Part shown: piece by piece, positions 7,713 through 22,760 of the stretch
Position numbering within the stretch: position 1 is the stretch's first letter
Layout: the number at the start of each line of letters is the position of its first letter
Assembly (NCBI GenBank): GCA_947164965.1
Contig: CAMUYR010000025.1
Span: forward strand, 1 to 48,463
From: an uncultured Prevotella sp.
Lineage (GTDB): Bacteria; Bacteroidota; Bacteroidia; Bacteroidales; Bacteroidaceae
Direction: 5' to 3'
Length of the DNA: 48,463 nucleotides
Position numbers and translations under genes: made by a program
Notes under the pieces: generated by a model
Told to the model about the DNA's origin: nothing
Databases searched by the model: none
Seen by the model: only the letters and a program-made list of their open reading frames with translations

Positions 7713-9841
7713 AGTCTGTTCCTAATTTTTTCCAACTTCCTTAATACATAATCGTAAATACTGCTCTCCTCCTGGTGTTGAGCTGCTGTGAAGGTCATGC
7801 TCTCCTCCTTCGCGGTGCCATACTGGTCTGGGAAAATAATCATCAGATTCTTGCCCGAGAAGTGCTGCATGAGCTCGTTGGGTAGTCGCTCCAGTGCGGT
7901 CTTATAGGAAATAGTACCCTTACGAGCAGTGATAACGACAAACATGTGGTCGCCATGGATGTTGCCCGCCAGACGGGGCAGCTCGTTCCAATGTGCCATA
8001 AAGGTATATTCCGCTCTTACGCTGGAGTGATGGTTGTTGATATATTCGCGAATCAGTTCCAGCGACTCGTTACGTCCGTGGAACTGAATTCTGCAATCCA
8101 GATTACCAGCCATGCGCGCCAGCCGTTCCAGCCAGCGTTGGAAACCTGGTTCAAACTCTGCTCTGGATGGCACTGCTACCTGTATCAGTCGCAGGGTATT
8201 CAGAGGTTGCACAAAGCGTGTCAGCACGATCTGGCGGTTCAGACCATTGTAAAGACTCTGCAGAAACTCGCCCCAGAACTTCGGATTGACATCGGTATGG
8301 ATGTGCATGCCCATGATGATTTCCGAGGCGCCAAATTCCCGGAAGGCATGCTTGATACCATTGGCGATATTGGTAGCTAGACGTACTTGTGTCTGCATAT
8401 GCACATCACTTGCCAGTGCCCTTTGCTCCAGATGTTCTAAGAGTCGCAATCCGCTCTCTCGGTTTTCTGTTGATCGGGCATCATCATACACAACGTTCAG
8501 TGCTACCAGCCCTCGATTCAGCTTTTGGTTACGCATCATGATAGCCAGTTCCAGCAGTTGTGGAGCAATGTCGGGATATTTTACACAAAGCAGAATCTTT
8601 TCGTCGTCCTTCTTCTCCGTGCTAGGATTCAGGTGAGCCTTCTCCTGCAGGATAATCTGCTGAGAAGCATGCTCCGTCATCATTGTACTGATCAGACAGG
8701 TGATGAGAATCATGATGACAACACCATTGAGTATCTCGTCGTTGACCAGATATTGTCCAGGACTAACTTCTAGGCGCATGCCCACCATGACCATAGCGAT
8801 AGCACCGGCAGCATGGGCACATGTCAGTCCGAACATCATGTGACCGTCCGACTTAGACAGACGGAATAGCAGACTGCTCAAATAGGCTGCAACTGCTTTT
8901 CCGAACGTACCGAAGAAGGCAATAAGGAAGACAACCCACAACATGTGAACGCCGTTGAACAAGGAACCGATATTGATGAGCATGCCTACACCAATCAGGA
9001 AATAGGGGATGAATAAGGCATTACCAATAAACTCAATTCTGTTCATCAGTGATGATACTTTGGGGATATACCTATTTAATATAAGTCCAGAGATAAAGGC
9101 CCCCACAATACCTTCCACACCTACTGCTTCCGATAGGGCAGCCGACAGGAACATGACAGCCAGTACGAAGATGAACTGCATCACGGCGTCGGAGTAGCGA
9201 CGCAGGAAGTAGCGGGCTAACTTTGGAATGAGCCATATACTTAGAGCACAGAAAGCGGCAAACTTAATAATGAAAATAAGCCAGAAAGCGAAGCCCACAT
9301 CTTCACCATAGGATGCAGCCAGTGCAGCCAACATGAGCAGTGCCAGGAATAGCGATATCATAGACGAGCCCACGCTGAGCATGACACTCGAGTGTCGCCC
9401 CAGACCATAACGGCTGATGATAGGATAGGCTATCAGCGTATTGGATGCCATGATGCACCCCAGCAGAAACGAGGCTGTCGGCGAATAATCCAACAGCCAG
9501 ATGGCCATAAAATAGGTAATCAACAGGGGGACGAGACACGTTAGTAGTCCGAATATCAGGAACCGTTTGGAGTTACGTTTCACGCTCTCCATATCCATCT
9601 CTAGTCCAGCCAGAAACATAATGTAAAGCAGACCTACCTTTCCAAAGAGTTCAAACGACGAGTCTCTTACCAGGATATTCAGACCATATTCACCTATCAG
9701 CATACCTGCCAATACCATGCCGATGATGTGCGGGATGCGTAATTTACCCATGATAATTGGGGCAAACAGAATAATCATCAGCACGACAAAAAATATCAAT
9801 GTTGGGCTGGTGATAGGGAAATATGTCGATAAATGCATCAT
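7709..9841 (-). CDS. Cation/proton antiporter (CPA2 family)
   Basis: The protein has 710 aa. Residues 1 to about 405 hold about 12-13 membrane segments of the Na+/H+ exchanger fold, with [20 protein letters not shown] and [11 protein letters not shown] typical of KefB/NhaS-type CPA2 proteins. After [13 protein letters not shown] the remaining 300 residues form a soluble domain ([29 protein letters not shown]) resembling tandem universal-stress-protein modules. It likely exchanges Na+ or K+ for H+ at the inner membrane. The first gene of a three-gene overlapping operon, it has a strong promoter only a few bases ahead. Two adjacent ATGs (9841, 9838) are possible starts. Confidence 0.9.
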   Translation of the reverse strand: MMHLSTYFPITSPTLIFFVVLMIILFAPIIMGKLRIPHIIGMVLAGMLIGEYGLNILVRDSSFELFGKVGLLYIMFLAGLEMDMESVKRNSKRFLIFGLLTCLVPLLITYFMAIWLLDYSPTASFLLGCIMASNTLIAYPIISRYGLGRHSSVMLSVGSSMISLFLALLMLAALAASYGEDVGFAFWLIFIIKFAAFCALSIWLIPKLARYFLRRYSDAVMQFIFVLAVMFLSAALSEAVGVEGIVGAFISGLILNRYIPKVSSLMNRIEFIGNALFIPYFLIGVGMLINIGSLFNGVHMLWVVFLIAFFGTFGKAVAAYLSSLLFRLSKSDGHMMFGLTCAHAAGAIAMVMVGMRLEVSPGQYLVNDEILNGVVIMILITCLISTMMTEHASQQIILQEKAHLNPSTEKKDDEKILLCVKYPDIAPQLLELAIMMRNQKLNRGLVALNVVYDDARSTENRESGLRLLEHLEQRALASDVHMQTQVRLATNIANGIKHAFREFGASEIIMGMHIHTDVNPKFWGEFLQSLYNGLNRQIVLTRFVQPLNTLRLIQVAVPSRAEFEPGFQRWLERLARMAGNLDCRIQFHGRNESLELIREYINNHHSSVRAEYTFMAHWNELPRLAGNIHGDHMFVVITARKGTISYKTALERLPNELMQHFSGKNLMIIFPDQYGTAKEESMTFTAAQHQEESSIYDYVLRKLEKIRNRL

Positions 9842-9849
9842 TCTGACTG

Positions 9850-9880
9850 CAAAGGTACGAATTTTTGAACATTTACCAAA
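9850..9880 (-). promoter_or_regulatory. Promoter of the antiporter-lolD-S1 operon
   Basis: On the minus strand TACCTTTG (9857-9850) is preceded by TTTG (9880-9877) with 19 nt between. The ATG at 9841 is 8 nt past the box, so the mRNA would be nearly leaderless. Confidence 0.82.
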
Positions 9881-9922
9881 GTTTGTGATACAAAATTAGG
9901 ACTAAGACATATAATTTTTTCG

Positions 9923-9930
9923 TACCTTTG
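9923..9930 (+). promoter_or_regulatory. -7 box for the GH97-GH31 pair
   Basis: TACCTTTG is a perfect -7 match. No convincing TTTG sits 19-21 nt upstream, so an activator may be needed. It is divergent from the antiporter promoter with about 65 nt between the -7 boxes. Confidence 0.65.
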
Positions 9931-9963
9931 CAACATCTTATGAAACCACTAATGAAAAAAGAT

Positions 9964-11904
9964 ATGAAGAAATTATTCTTGGGTGTCGCCGCGATGCTGT
10001 TGGCGACGATGACAGCAGGTGCTGTCGAGAAAGAGGTTGTAAGCCCTGATGGCAGTGTGAAGGTAACGGTGAGTGACGATGGTGGCCAGCCCGCCTATCA
10101 GGTAACTCTCAACGGTACAGTCTTTATCGAGCGCTCTCCACTGGGTGTGATCATGAACTTCGGCAATCTGTCGCAAGGACTGACACTGAAGGACTGCAAG
10201 ACGAGTACCATCAAGGACGAGTATAACTTGAAGACCATCAAGAAGAGTCATGTCAACTACGAGGCAACAGAGGCCATCTGTCAATTTGAAAAACAGGGCA
10301 AGCCTGCTCTCGACATCATCTTCCGTGTGACGGGACGTGATGTAGCTTATCGTTATAAGATCTATGGTCAGAAGAAGGATATGTTCAGTGCTGTAGTCGA
10401 GAGCGAGGTCAGCAGTTTCGTACTGCCAGAAGGTACCACCACCTTTCTCTGTCCACAGGTGAAGCCCATGGGTGGTTTCGCTCGTACCTATCCTAGCTAT
10501 GAGACATCTTATACCTGGGACGATCAGATGGGAAAGAACGGTTGGGGGCAAGGCTATACTTTCCCCTGCCTCTTCAAGACGACAGCCGGTTGGGTCATCA
10601 TTTCTGAGACAGGTACTGACGGTAATTATGTCGGTTGCTGTCTGAAGAACGACGGCGGTGCGAAATACAGCATCGACTTTCCTCAGAAGGAGGAGATGGA
10701 TGGCTGGTGTACGCCCACTGCCAGTGTCTCACTGCCAGCACTGACTCCTTGGCGCACGATGACTATTGGTACTACGTTGGCTCCCATCGTTGAGACAACC
10801 GTTGCTAATGACTTGGTGCAGCCGAAGTACAAGGCTTCCAAGACGTATACTTATGGCAAGGGCACTTGGTCGTGGATTATCCGTATGGACGGCAGCTGCA
10901 ACTACAACGAGCAGAAGGAGTATATCGACTTCTCTGCCGCTTTGGGCTATCGCTCAGTACTCGTTGATGCCCATTGGGACTCACAGATAGGCTACGACCG
11001 CGTCGCCGAACTCTCCCGTTATGCCAAGTCGAAGGGTGTAGGTCTGTTCTTGTGGTATAACAGTAACGGTTCTTGGAACGACGCTCCTCAGGGACCTCGC
11101 CATAAGATGGACCGCTCGTCAGTACGCCGTAAGGAGATGAAATGGATGCAGGACAATGGCATCTTAGGTATTAAAGTCGACTTCTTCGGTGGTGACAAGC
11201 AAGTCATGATGCAGCTCTACGAGGATATTCTGACCGATGCCAACGAGTTTGGCCTGCAGTGCATCTTCCATGGCTGCACCCTGCCTCGCGGTTGGGAACG
11301 TATGTATCCTAACTATGTGGCGTCTGAGGCTGTGCTGGCATCAGAGAATCTGAGTTTCGGACAAGGTGCCTGCGACGCTGAGGCTAAGAACGGTTGTACG
11401 CATACCTTTATCCGCAACACGGTGGCTTCGATGGACTTCGGTGGCTCTGCCCTGAACAAGCGTTACAGCACTGATAATCAGCACGGCACCTATCGTCGCA
11501 CCAGCGATGTCTATGCCTTGGCCACTGCCGTCCTATTCCAGAGCAGTGTCCAGCACTTTGCCTTGGCTCCCAACAACTTAGAGGATGCGCCCGCATGGGC
11601 TATCGACTTTATGAAGATGGTACCTACCACATGGGACGATGTCCTCTTCATCGACGGCTATCCAGGCAAGTATGCCATTATTGCACGCCGTGCGGGCGAC
11701 AAGTGGTTTGTAGCTGGCATCAATGCTGAGCAGCAGCCGTTGAAGAAAACCATCTCTTTGCCGATGTTTGCTAAAGATACCCAGTTGACGGTGTATGCCG
11801 ACGATGCTCAGCTGAATGGCTCTGTCAAGACGGTGAAGCTGAACAAGAAACAACAGCTCACGCTGACCATTCCTTGCAATGGTGGTGTGGTGGTCATGAA
11901 CTAA
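9964..11904 (+). CDS. GH97 family glycoside hydrolase, retaining type (alpha-galactosidase-like)
   Basis: The start chosen at 9964 gives the signal peptide MKKLFLGVAAMLLATMTAGA and a leader of about 30 nt from the -7 box; ATGs at 9940 and 9952 are in frame. The mature protein has the GH97 layout: N-terminal beta-sandwich (VVSPDGSVKVTVSDDGGQPA), (beta/alpha)8 barrel (WSWIIRMDGSCNYNEQKEYI through VDFFGGDKQVMMQLYEDIL), then a small C-terminal sandwich. Asp406 in IKVDFFGGD matches the position that is the nucleophile in retaining members; SusB-type inverting glucosidases lack it. An alpha-galactosidase-type retaining enzyme is therefore more likely than a SusB amylolytic one. It acts in the periplasm. 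GH31 follows after 12 nt. Confidence 0.9.
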   Translation: MKKLFLGVAAMLLATMTAGAVEKEVVSPDGSVKVTVSDDGGQPAYQVTLNGTVFIERSPLGVIMNFGNLSQGLTLKDCKTSTIKDEYNLKTIKKSHVNYEATEAICQFEKQGKPALDIIFRVTGRDVAYRYKIYGQKKDMFSAVVESEVSSFVLPEGTTTFLCPQVKPMGGFARTYPSYETSYTWDDQMGKNGWGQGYTFPCLFKTTAGWVIISETGTDGNYVGCCLKNDGGAKYSIDFPQKEEMDGWCTPTASVSLPALTPWRTMTIGTTLAPIVETTVANDLVQPKYKASKTYTYGKGTWSWIIRMDGSCNYNEQKEYIDFSAALGYRSVLVDAHWDSQIGYDRVAELSRYAKSKGVGLFLWYNSNGSWNDAPQGPRHKMDRSSVRRKEMKWMQDNGILGIKVDFFGGDKQVMMQLYEDILTDANEFGLQCIFHGCTLPRGWERMYPNYVASEAVLASENLSFGQGACDAEAKNGCTHTFIRNTVASMDFGGSALNKRYSTDNQHGTYRRTSDVYALATAVLFQSSVQHFALAPNNLEDAPAWAIDFMKMVPTTWDDVLFIDGYPGKYAIIARRAGDKWFVAGINAEQQPLKKTISLPMFAKDTQLTVYADDAQLNGSVKTVKLNKKQQLTLTIPCNGGVVVMN

Positions 11905-11916
11905 TTATTTGATTCG

Positions 11917-14265
11917 ATGAAAAAGTCTGCATTTCTATTCGTATTGTCAGCCCTTGCTTTCCTGAGCGCAAAGGCTCAGCAGGTCAAGGTTGAATTCCTG
12001 ACTCCTACCATTGTTCATGTGGTGAAGGGACAACCCACAAAATCACTGGTGGTGACCCTGCAACCGGAACAGGTGGCAGTAGCTCAGAAGAATAATAGTT
12101 ACTCAAGCAGTGCACTGACCGTCCGTCAGGATGCACAGGGCAACCTGACGTTCCTAACGGCAAAGGGACAGGTGCTGCTTCGTGAGGATGGCTGGAGTCT
12201 GATCAGGAAGACGATAGATGATTGGCAGGTGAGCCAGACTTTTAAACTCGACAAGGACGAAGCCATCTATGGTCTGGGAACTATCCAAAACGGTAAGATG
12301 AACCGTCGTGGTGAGCACAAACGCATGGAGCAGTCTAATCTGGAGGACTTCCAGAACGTGCTGCAGTCCATCAAGGGTTGGGGCATCTATTGGGAGAACT
12401 ACTCGCCTACCCAGTTTGATGATGGTCCTGATGGTATGACGTTTACCTCCGAGGCCGGCAAGGGTATTGACTATTATTTCATGTATGGCGGTGGTGCCGA
12501 CGGTGTGATTGCTGAGATGCGCCATTTGACAGGTGACGTTCCCATGTTTCCCCTGTGGACATATGGCTATTGGCAGTCAAAGGAGCGTTATAAGACAGCA
12601 GCCGAGACAGAAGGAATTGTCGACCAGTATCGCGCCTTGCAAGTTCCTCTCGACGGTATCATCCAGGACTGGCAGTACTGGGGTTCCAATTATCTGTGGA
12701 ATGCTATGGACTTCCTCTCAGAAGATTTTGTGAATGGTCCGCAGATGATTAAGAATGTTCACCAGAAACACGCCCATTTCATGATCAGCATCTGGGCAAG
12801 CTTCGGACCTCAGACGCAACAGTATCGTGAACTGGACGAGCAGGGACTGCTCATGCCTTTCGAAACGTGGCCTCAGAGTGGCCTTTCTCATATATGGCCT
12901 CCACGTAAGGACTATCCCTCAGGTGTTAAGGTCTACGATGCCTTTAGTCCTGCGGCTCGTGCCATTTATTGGAATCATCTGAAACGTCTCTACGATTATG
13001 GTACGGATGCCTGGTGGATGGACTCTACTGATCCTGATTTCTTCAATCCTCGCGAGTCAGATTATGAGCACAAGGTATATGGTGGCACATGGCGCTCACA
13101 GCGTAATGCCTTCCCACTGGAGACAGTCCGTGGTATCTACCAGTCTCAGCGTAAGGATGACCGAGGCAAGCGCATCTTTATCATGACGCGCTCCTCGTAT
13201 GCCGGACAGCAGCATTATGGCTCCAACATGTGGAGTGGTGATGTCGCTTCTTCATGGGATATGCTACGCAAGCAGGTTCCAGCCGGACTCAGCTTCTCGC
13301 TGACGGGTAATCCTAACTTCAATACCGACATCGGCGGCTTCTTCTGCGGTTCTTACAACACGAAGGGTCCTGCCTCTGCACCCCGCAATCCTCAGTTCCA
13401 GGAGCTCTATGTACGATGGATGCAATATGGTTTGTTCTGTCCTGTCTTCCGCAGTCATGGTGCCGATGCTCCTCGTGAGATATGGCAGTTTGGCAAAAAG
13501 GGCGAGCCCGTCTACGATGCCATTGAACAGACGATTCGCCTGCGCTATCGCCTGCTACCTTATTTATATAGTACGGCATGGCAGGTTACTTCCGCTAACG
13601 ACAGTTATATGCGTCCGCTGTTTGCTGATTTCGCTGCTGATAAGAAGGTGTGGGACATGACCGATGAGTTCCTCTTTGGCCGTAGCATTCTGGCTGCTCC
13701 CATCCTCGATCCGCAGTATACGGAGGAAAAGGTCATCCGTGAAGATGCCATGACAGGGTGGAACAAAAAGCAATTGACAATTGATAATGGACAATTGACA
13801 ATTGATTGGAACGCCACTAAGACAGCAACGAAATATTTGCCGAAGGGTGCTATCTGGTATGACTTCTGGACCAACAAGCAGTACAAGGGTGGACAGAACG
13901 TCACTCTTGAGACATCCTTCAACCGAGTACCGATGTTCGTCCGTGCCGGCAGCATCCTGCCTATGGGCCCGGAGATGCAGTACGTTGGTGAGAAATCATG
14001 GGATAATCTTGAGATTCGTGTTTATCCAGGTTCTGATGGTGAGTTCACACTCTATGAGGACGAGGGCGACAACTATAACTATGAAAAGGGTACCTACGCC
14101 ACCATCGCCTTCCATTGGAACAACAAGAGCCGCACGCTCACGATTGACAACCGCCAGGGGGCGTATCCTGGTATGCTGCAGTCACGCCAGTTTAGCATCG
14201 TACTTCCCGATGGTACTAGCAAGACGGTAACCTACGACGGTACCCGACAAACTATCCTAATGTAA
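11917..14265 (+). CDS. GH31 family alpha-glycosidase (alpha-glucosidase or alpha-xylosidase)
   Basis: The protein has 782 aa with signal peptide MKKSAFLFVLSALAFLSAKA. The N-terminal sandwich is followed by the catalytic barrel with WWMDSTDPDFF (Asp369 likely nucleophile) and MWSGDVASSWD (Asp442 likely acid/base). SLTGNPNFNTDIGGFFCGSY is also typical of GH31. The C-terminal sandwiches (WYDFWTNKQYKGGQ; GEFTLYEDEGDNYNYEKG) complete the fold. DSTDPD in place of DMNEP is common in Bacteroidota enzymes acting on xylosyl or galactosyl groups. A 13-residue in-frame repeat (QLTIDNGQLTID) lies at about 619-630. The last 14 nt overlap convergent murI. Confidence 0.9.
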   Translation: MKKSAFLFVLSALAFLSAKAQQVKVEFLTPTIVHVVKGQPTKSLVVTLQPEQVAVAQKNNSYSSSALTVRQDAQGNLTFLTAKGQVLLREDGWSLIRKTIDDWQVSQTFKLDKDEAIYGLGTIQNGKMNRRGEHKRMEQSNLEDFQNVLQSIKGWGIYWENYSPTQFDDGPDGMTFTSEAGKGIDYYFMYGGGADGVIAEMRHLTGDVPMFPLWTYGYWQSKERYKTAAETEGIVDQYRALQVPLDGIIQDWQYWGSNYLWNAMDFLSEDFVNGPQMIKNVHQKHAHFMISIWASFGPQTQQYRELDEQGLLMPFETWPQSGLSHIWPPRKDYPSGVKVYDAFSPAARAIYWNHLKRLYDYGTDAWWMDSTDPDFFNPRESDYEHKVYGGTWRSQRNAFPLETVRGIYQSQRKDDRGKRIFIMTRSSYAGQQHYGSNMWSGDVASSWDMLRKQVPAGLSFSLTGNPNFNTDIGGFFCGSYNTKGPASAPRNPQFQELYVRWMQYGLFCPVFRSHGADAPREIWQFGKKGEPVYDAIEQTIRLRYRLLPYLYSTAWQVTSANDSYMRPLFADFAADKKVWDMTDEFLFGRSILAAPILDPQYTEEKVIREDAMTGWNKKQLTIDNGQLTIDWNATKTATKYLPKGAIWYDFWTNKQYKGGQNVTLETSFNRVPMFVRAGSILPMGPEMQYVGEKSWDNLEIRVYPGSDGEFTLYEDEGDNYNYEKGTYATIAFHWNNKSRTLTIDNRQGAYPGMLQSRQFSIVLPDGTSKTVTYDGTRQTILM
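13771..13808 (+). repeat. AATTGACAATTGAT-family repeat inserted in frame in the GH31 gene
   Basis: Three copies of CAATTGACAATTGAT-like units encode QLTIDNGQLTID between the conserved barrel end and the C-terminal sandwich. The same family occupies the rluB-asnS spacer at 3013-3043. Confidence 0.85.
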
Positions 14266-15085
14266 CATTCTCAACCTCGATAGGTTCACGGAGAAACAGC
14301 TGAGCCTGTTCCTTGAACTTATCGGGGTTTTCAGTTGTGAGATAATGGCTTTGGCCTCCCTTTGAACAGCGCTGTTCTATTTCGGGATGACGTTCAAAAT
14401 AGTTTTGGAGCGATTCTGCCACGTATTCGCCTTGCGACACAATGCGGATGCCACGTGGAATGTACTTATGAATCTTAGGCAGTAGGAGCGGGTAGTGCGT
14501 ACAACCTAAGATGACGGTGTCGATATCTGGATCCTGACGTACCAACTGGTCGATATACTTCTTGACGAAGTAGTCGGCACCAGGCGAGTCGGCCTCATTA
14601 TATTCCACCAGTGGCACCCAGAAGGGACATGCCACACCCGACACCTGAATGTCAGGAAATAGTTTCTGTATCTCCAGCTTGTAGGACTCACTCTTGATGG
14701 TACCCTCTGTGGCAAAGATACCGATATGACGCGATGTGGTGAGCGATCCTATCACTTCTGCCGTAGGACGAATAATACCCAAGACCCGACGTTCTGCGTC
14801 GAGCTTGGGTAAATCATTTTGCTGTATGCTGCGCAAAGCCTTTGCCGATGCCGTATTGCACCCTAGGATAACGAGATGGCACCCCATCTCAAACAGGCGG
14901 GTGACAGCCTGAAGGGTAAACTCGTATACAATTTCAAACGAGCGTGGACCGTAGGGCGTACGGGCATTGTCGCCCAAATAGAGATAGTCGTATTGGGGTA
15001 ACAGCTGCCGGATGCCATGCAGAATGGTCAGTCCGCCATATCCGCTGTCGAAGATGCCGATTGGTCCTGGCGCTTTGCTGAGCAT
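14252..15085 (-). CDS. murI: Glutamate racemase
   Basis: The protein has 277 aa. GIFDSGYGGLTIL (about 9-21) carries the Asp/Ser of the active site. GCNTASAKAL holds the first catalytic Cys and ILGCTHYPLLL the second. It makes D-glutamate for peptidoglycan in the cytoplasm. The start codon abuts the stop of ompH3 with no spacer, so they form an operon. Its 3' end overlaps the convergent GH31 gene by 14 nt. In other Bacteroidota murI usually follows uppS-bamA-ompH-ompH directly; here it is about 12 kb away from that cluster. Confidence 0.96.
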   Translation of the reverse strand: MLSKAPGPIGIFDSGYGGLTILHGIRQLLPQYDYLYLGDNARTPYGPRSFEIVYEFTLQAVTRLFEMGCHLVILGCNTASAKALRSIQQNDLPKLDAERRVLGIIRPTAEVIGSLTTSRHIGIFATEGTIKSESYKLEIQKLFPDIQVSGVACPFWVPLVEYNEADSPGADYFVKKYIDQLVRQDPDIDTVILGCTHYPLLLPKIHKYIPRGIRIVSQGEYVAESLQNYFERHPEIEQRCSKGGQSHYLTTENPDKFKEQAQLFLREPIEVENVTLG

Positions 15086-15589
15086 TTACTTGTTGAGTAT
15101 GGCCTTCACAGCCTCGGTGATGTCTTCACCCATGCTGGTGTTGAACCAGGGTGTTGCGTTCACATCCGTATTGATGATGATGATGTAGCCGCGTTCCTGT
15201 CCGATCTGAGCCAGCGCAGCCTGCAATTTGTCCTTCAGCGGAGCCTTTGCCTCGCAGTCAGCCTTGCACAGTAGTTTCTTGCTCTCATTCTTGAAGGCAA
15301 TGTTGTTGTCGAGCATAGACTGCAGTTCACTCTGGCGCTTCTGCAGAATGGTCTTGGGGAAGTTGGCCTGTCCGTCCAGGAATTCCTCGTACTTCTTGTT
15401 GAACTCGTTCTCAACACGCTTCTGCTCAGCCTCATATTTTTCGCGCAGCTCCTGCATATTAGCCTGATAGGTGGCATATTCCGGCATCGACTGCATGGCA
15501 GCTTCGTAGCTCAAGTATCCAAACACCTTGGTCTGGGCCATAGAAGGCAGGGCAACCATCAGCAAGAGAAAAAACAATACTTTCTTCAT
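15086..15589 (-). CDS. OmpH/Skp family periplasmic chaperone, third paralogue
   Basis: The start at 15589 gives signal peptide MKKVLFFLLLMVALPSMAQ; an upstream ATG at 15604 adds five residues. The mature part has a short strand (TKVFGYLSYEAAM), a long coiled coil (about 35-125, with YQANMQELREKYEAEQKRVE) and a C-terminal strand region (GQERGYIIIINTDVN), which is the Skp hairpin design. It likely holds unfolded outer-membrane proteins. A two-Cys motif LLCKADCEA in the helix is unusual for Skp. It has its own promoter and is followed without gap by murI. Two more ompH genes lie at 26931-27974. Confidence 0.88.
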   Translation of the reverse strand: MKKVLFFLLLMVALPSMAQTKVFGYLSYEAAMQSMPEYATYQANMQELREKYEAEQKRVENEFNKKYEEFLDGQANFPKTILQKRQSELQSMLDNNIAFKNESKKLLCKADCEAKAPLKDKLQAALAQIGQERGYIIIINTDVNATPWFNTSMGEDITEAVKAILNK

Positions 15590-15636
15590 CATGTTATAAT
15601 TCAAAGTTAATAATTCTACATGTTGTTAAATCTCTG

Positions 15637-15667
15637 CAAAGGTACGAAAAAGAGTGCATAATACAAA
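15637..15667 (-). promoter_or_regulatory. Promoter of ompH3-murI
   Basis: TACCTTTG (15644-15637) with TTTG (15667-15664) at 19 nt spacing on the minus strand. This separates ompH3-murI from the GH operon that ends at 15710. Confidence 0.82.
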
Positions 15668-15709
15668 GTAAAATGTACTTTTTTTTAAGCAGAGGTTATC
15701 AAACGGGCT

Positions 15710-20976
<5,267 letters not shown>

Positions 20977-20986
20977 TTTTTTGTTT

Positions 20987-22741
20987 TTATTTTTGTGTTA
21001 TTACTTCTACATCGCTATATCCCATACGGTTGCCCTGTGCCAGGCGCATAGCCTCCACGCGGATGATTTTAGCTCGGGTGGGCTTGCAACGGATGGTCTG
21101 CCAGATGGGATTATTCACGATGTTCGAGAATTCACCATCGCCCAATGTCTCCCAGTGGTTCCAGTCTATGCTGGCGGCGATGCGGTAGTGCGTGACGATG
21201 CCCTCTTTGGAATCCTGTGGTGGCAGATAGCGGAAGCCGGTAATAGTGGCTTCGTCGTTGAGTGTCACGAACATCATCTTGTCTGCACCGAAGAAGATAT
21301 AGTAATCCGAGGCATGCTTCTCGCCAGCATCGGGCGTGTCCTGCGTGATGTCTGGGGCCAGATAGACCGACGTGCGCTTGATGATGGGGTCGCACTTGGC
21401 ATCGATGACTGTAAAGCGCAATTTAGTGGCATTAACTGTTGGGAAACAGATGATGCGGCGATGACCGATGGTGGTCAGTCCGTCGCCCTTGTCTGCGAGC
21501 ATATCCTTCAGGGGCATCCACTGGCCGTTCACCTCAGCCTCCAGCGAGAACTTTTTTACGCGCTGACCGTAGCGGATATCCTCCTCTATGAGGAAGCGGT
21601 TGAACGTCGTGGGTTTCTTGAAGGTGATGACAGTTTCTTTGCCCTGCTTCTTGATGTCAGCTTTCTTCGCCAAATCGGTCTTGAACACCTCGTCAATCAT
21701 CTTCTTGAACGCGATGCCGCGCAACGAGTCCGTCGGATGGATGCGTCCGTTGGGAGCAATGGGGAAGTTGAGCAGCAGGCACGAGTTGCGACCCACCGAT
21801 TTATAATAGGTGTCCATTAGTTTCGACAGACTCTTCACGTTTTCGTTCTCCGTGTCGTGGTAGAACCAGCCCGGACGGATGCTCGTGTTCGTCTCGCCCG
21901 GACACCACACGTTGCCGTCTTCCAATCCGTAGTGCAGCTGCTCGTAAGGCACGTCGCCCTTATCATTCAGCAGACTCCAGTTGGTCTCGCCAATGTTGCC
22001 GGCCTCTGTGCCCACCCAGCGCAAATCGCCGCGGTCGCTGCCGTCGTTCCAGATGAGGCACTTGGGTTGCAGTTGGCGTATCATGCGGTACGTCTCGGGC
22101 CATTCATAGTAGGTGGTGCGGTCAATCTTGCGCACCTCGTTGGCTCCGCCATACCAACCGTCGCCACCATTGGCTCCGTCGAACCACACCTCGAACATGT
22201 CACCGTATTCCGTCAGCAGTTCGCGCAACTGGTTGCGGAAGTAGGTCACGTATGCCGGACGCCCGTATTCGGGGTGGTTACGGTCCCATGGCGAAAGGTA
22301 GACGGCAAACGCCAAGCCCTCCTCACGGCAGGCCTCTGCCAGTTCGCGCACCACGTCGCCCTGACCGTTCTTCCACGGCGAGTTCTTGACCGAATATTCT
22401 GTGTATTTCGACGGCCACATGCAGAATCCGCAGTGGTGCTTGGCGGTAAAGATGATGCCGCGCATGCCGGCCTGCTTACAGACGCGTGCCCACTGGCGAC
22501 AGTCAAGATCGGAGGGATTAAAGAGTTTCGGGTCTTCATTGCCGAAGCCCCATTCCTGGTCGGTATACGTGTTCAGCGAGTAATGGATAAAGGCATACAT
22601 CTCCATGTCTTGCCACCGCAGCTGGTTCTCCGTAGGTACCGGACTGCAGGGCTCCGGACGAGCCGTCTGCCCCAGTGCCTGCGCATGGAACGCCAGTGAC
22701 AGGAGGAGGGTTAAAGTCAGTTGGTTGATAGTTATCTTCAT
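20987..22741 (-). CDS. GH29 alpha-L-fucosidase with C-terminal F5/8-type domain
   Basis: The start at 22741 gives signal peptide MKITINQLTLTLLLSLAFHAQA; the upstream TAC-rich extension starting at 22789 overlaps the previous gene and is unlikely. The barrel starts with WQDMEMYAFIHYSLNTYTDQEWG and AGMRGIIFTAKHHCGFCMWP, both GH29 hallmarks. MFEVWFDGANG carries the likely nucleophile Asp. The C-terminal 130 residues (YRIAASIDWNHWETLGDGEF; KIIRVEAMRLAQGNRMGYSD) form a discoidin-like module that may bind sugars. Length 584 aa. It removes alpha-fucose in the periplasm. The gene sits 19 nt after GH97 and 10 nt before GH2. Confidence 0.93.
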   Translation of the reverse strand: MKITINQLTLTLLLSLAFHAQALGQTARPEPCSPVPTENQLRWQDMEMYAFIHYSLNTYTDQEWGFGNEDPKLFNPSDLDCRQWARVCKQAGMRGIIFTAKHHCGFCMWPSKYTEYSVKNSPWKNGQGDVVRELAEACREEGLAFAVYLSPWDRNHPEYGRPAYVTYFRNQLRELLTEYGDMFEVWFDGANGGDGWYGGANEVRKIDRTTYYEWPETYRMIRQLQPKCLIWNDGSDRGDLRWVGTEAGNIGETNWSLLNDKGDVPYEQLHYGLEDGNVWCPGETNTSIRPGWFYHDTENENVKSLSKLMDTYYKSVGRNSCLLLNFPIAPNGRIHPTDSLRGIAFKKMIDEVFKTDLAKKADIKKQGKETVITFKKPTTFNRFLIEEDIRYGQRVKKFSLEAEVNGQWMPLKDMLADKGDGLTTIGHRRIICFPTVNATKLRFTVIDAKCDPIIKRTSVYLAPDITQDTPDAGEKHASDYYIFFGADKMMFVTLNDEATITGFRYLPPQDSKEGIVTHYRIAASIDWNHWETLGDGEFSNIVNNPIWQTIRCKPTRAKIIRVEAMRLAQGNRMGYSDVEVITQK

Positions 22742-22760
22742 TGTTCTGGTGTTGTTGGTT

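Noticed and set aside
13771..13808. GH31 gene broken by an inserted repeat
   Set aside because: The frame stays open and both flanking domains are intact.
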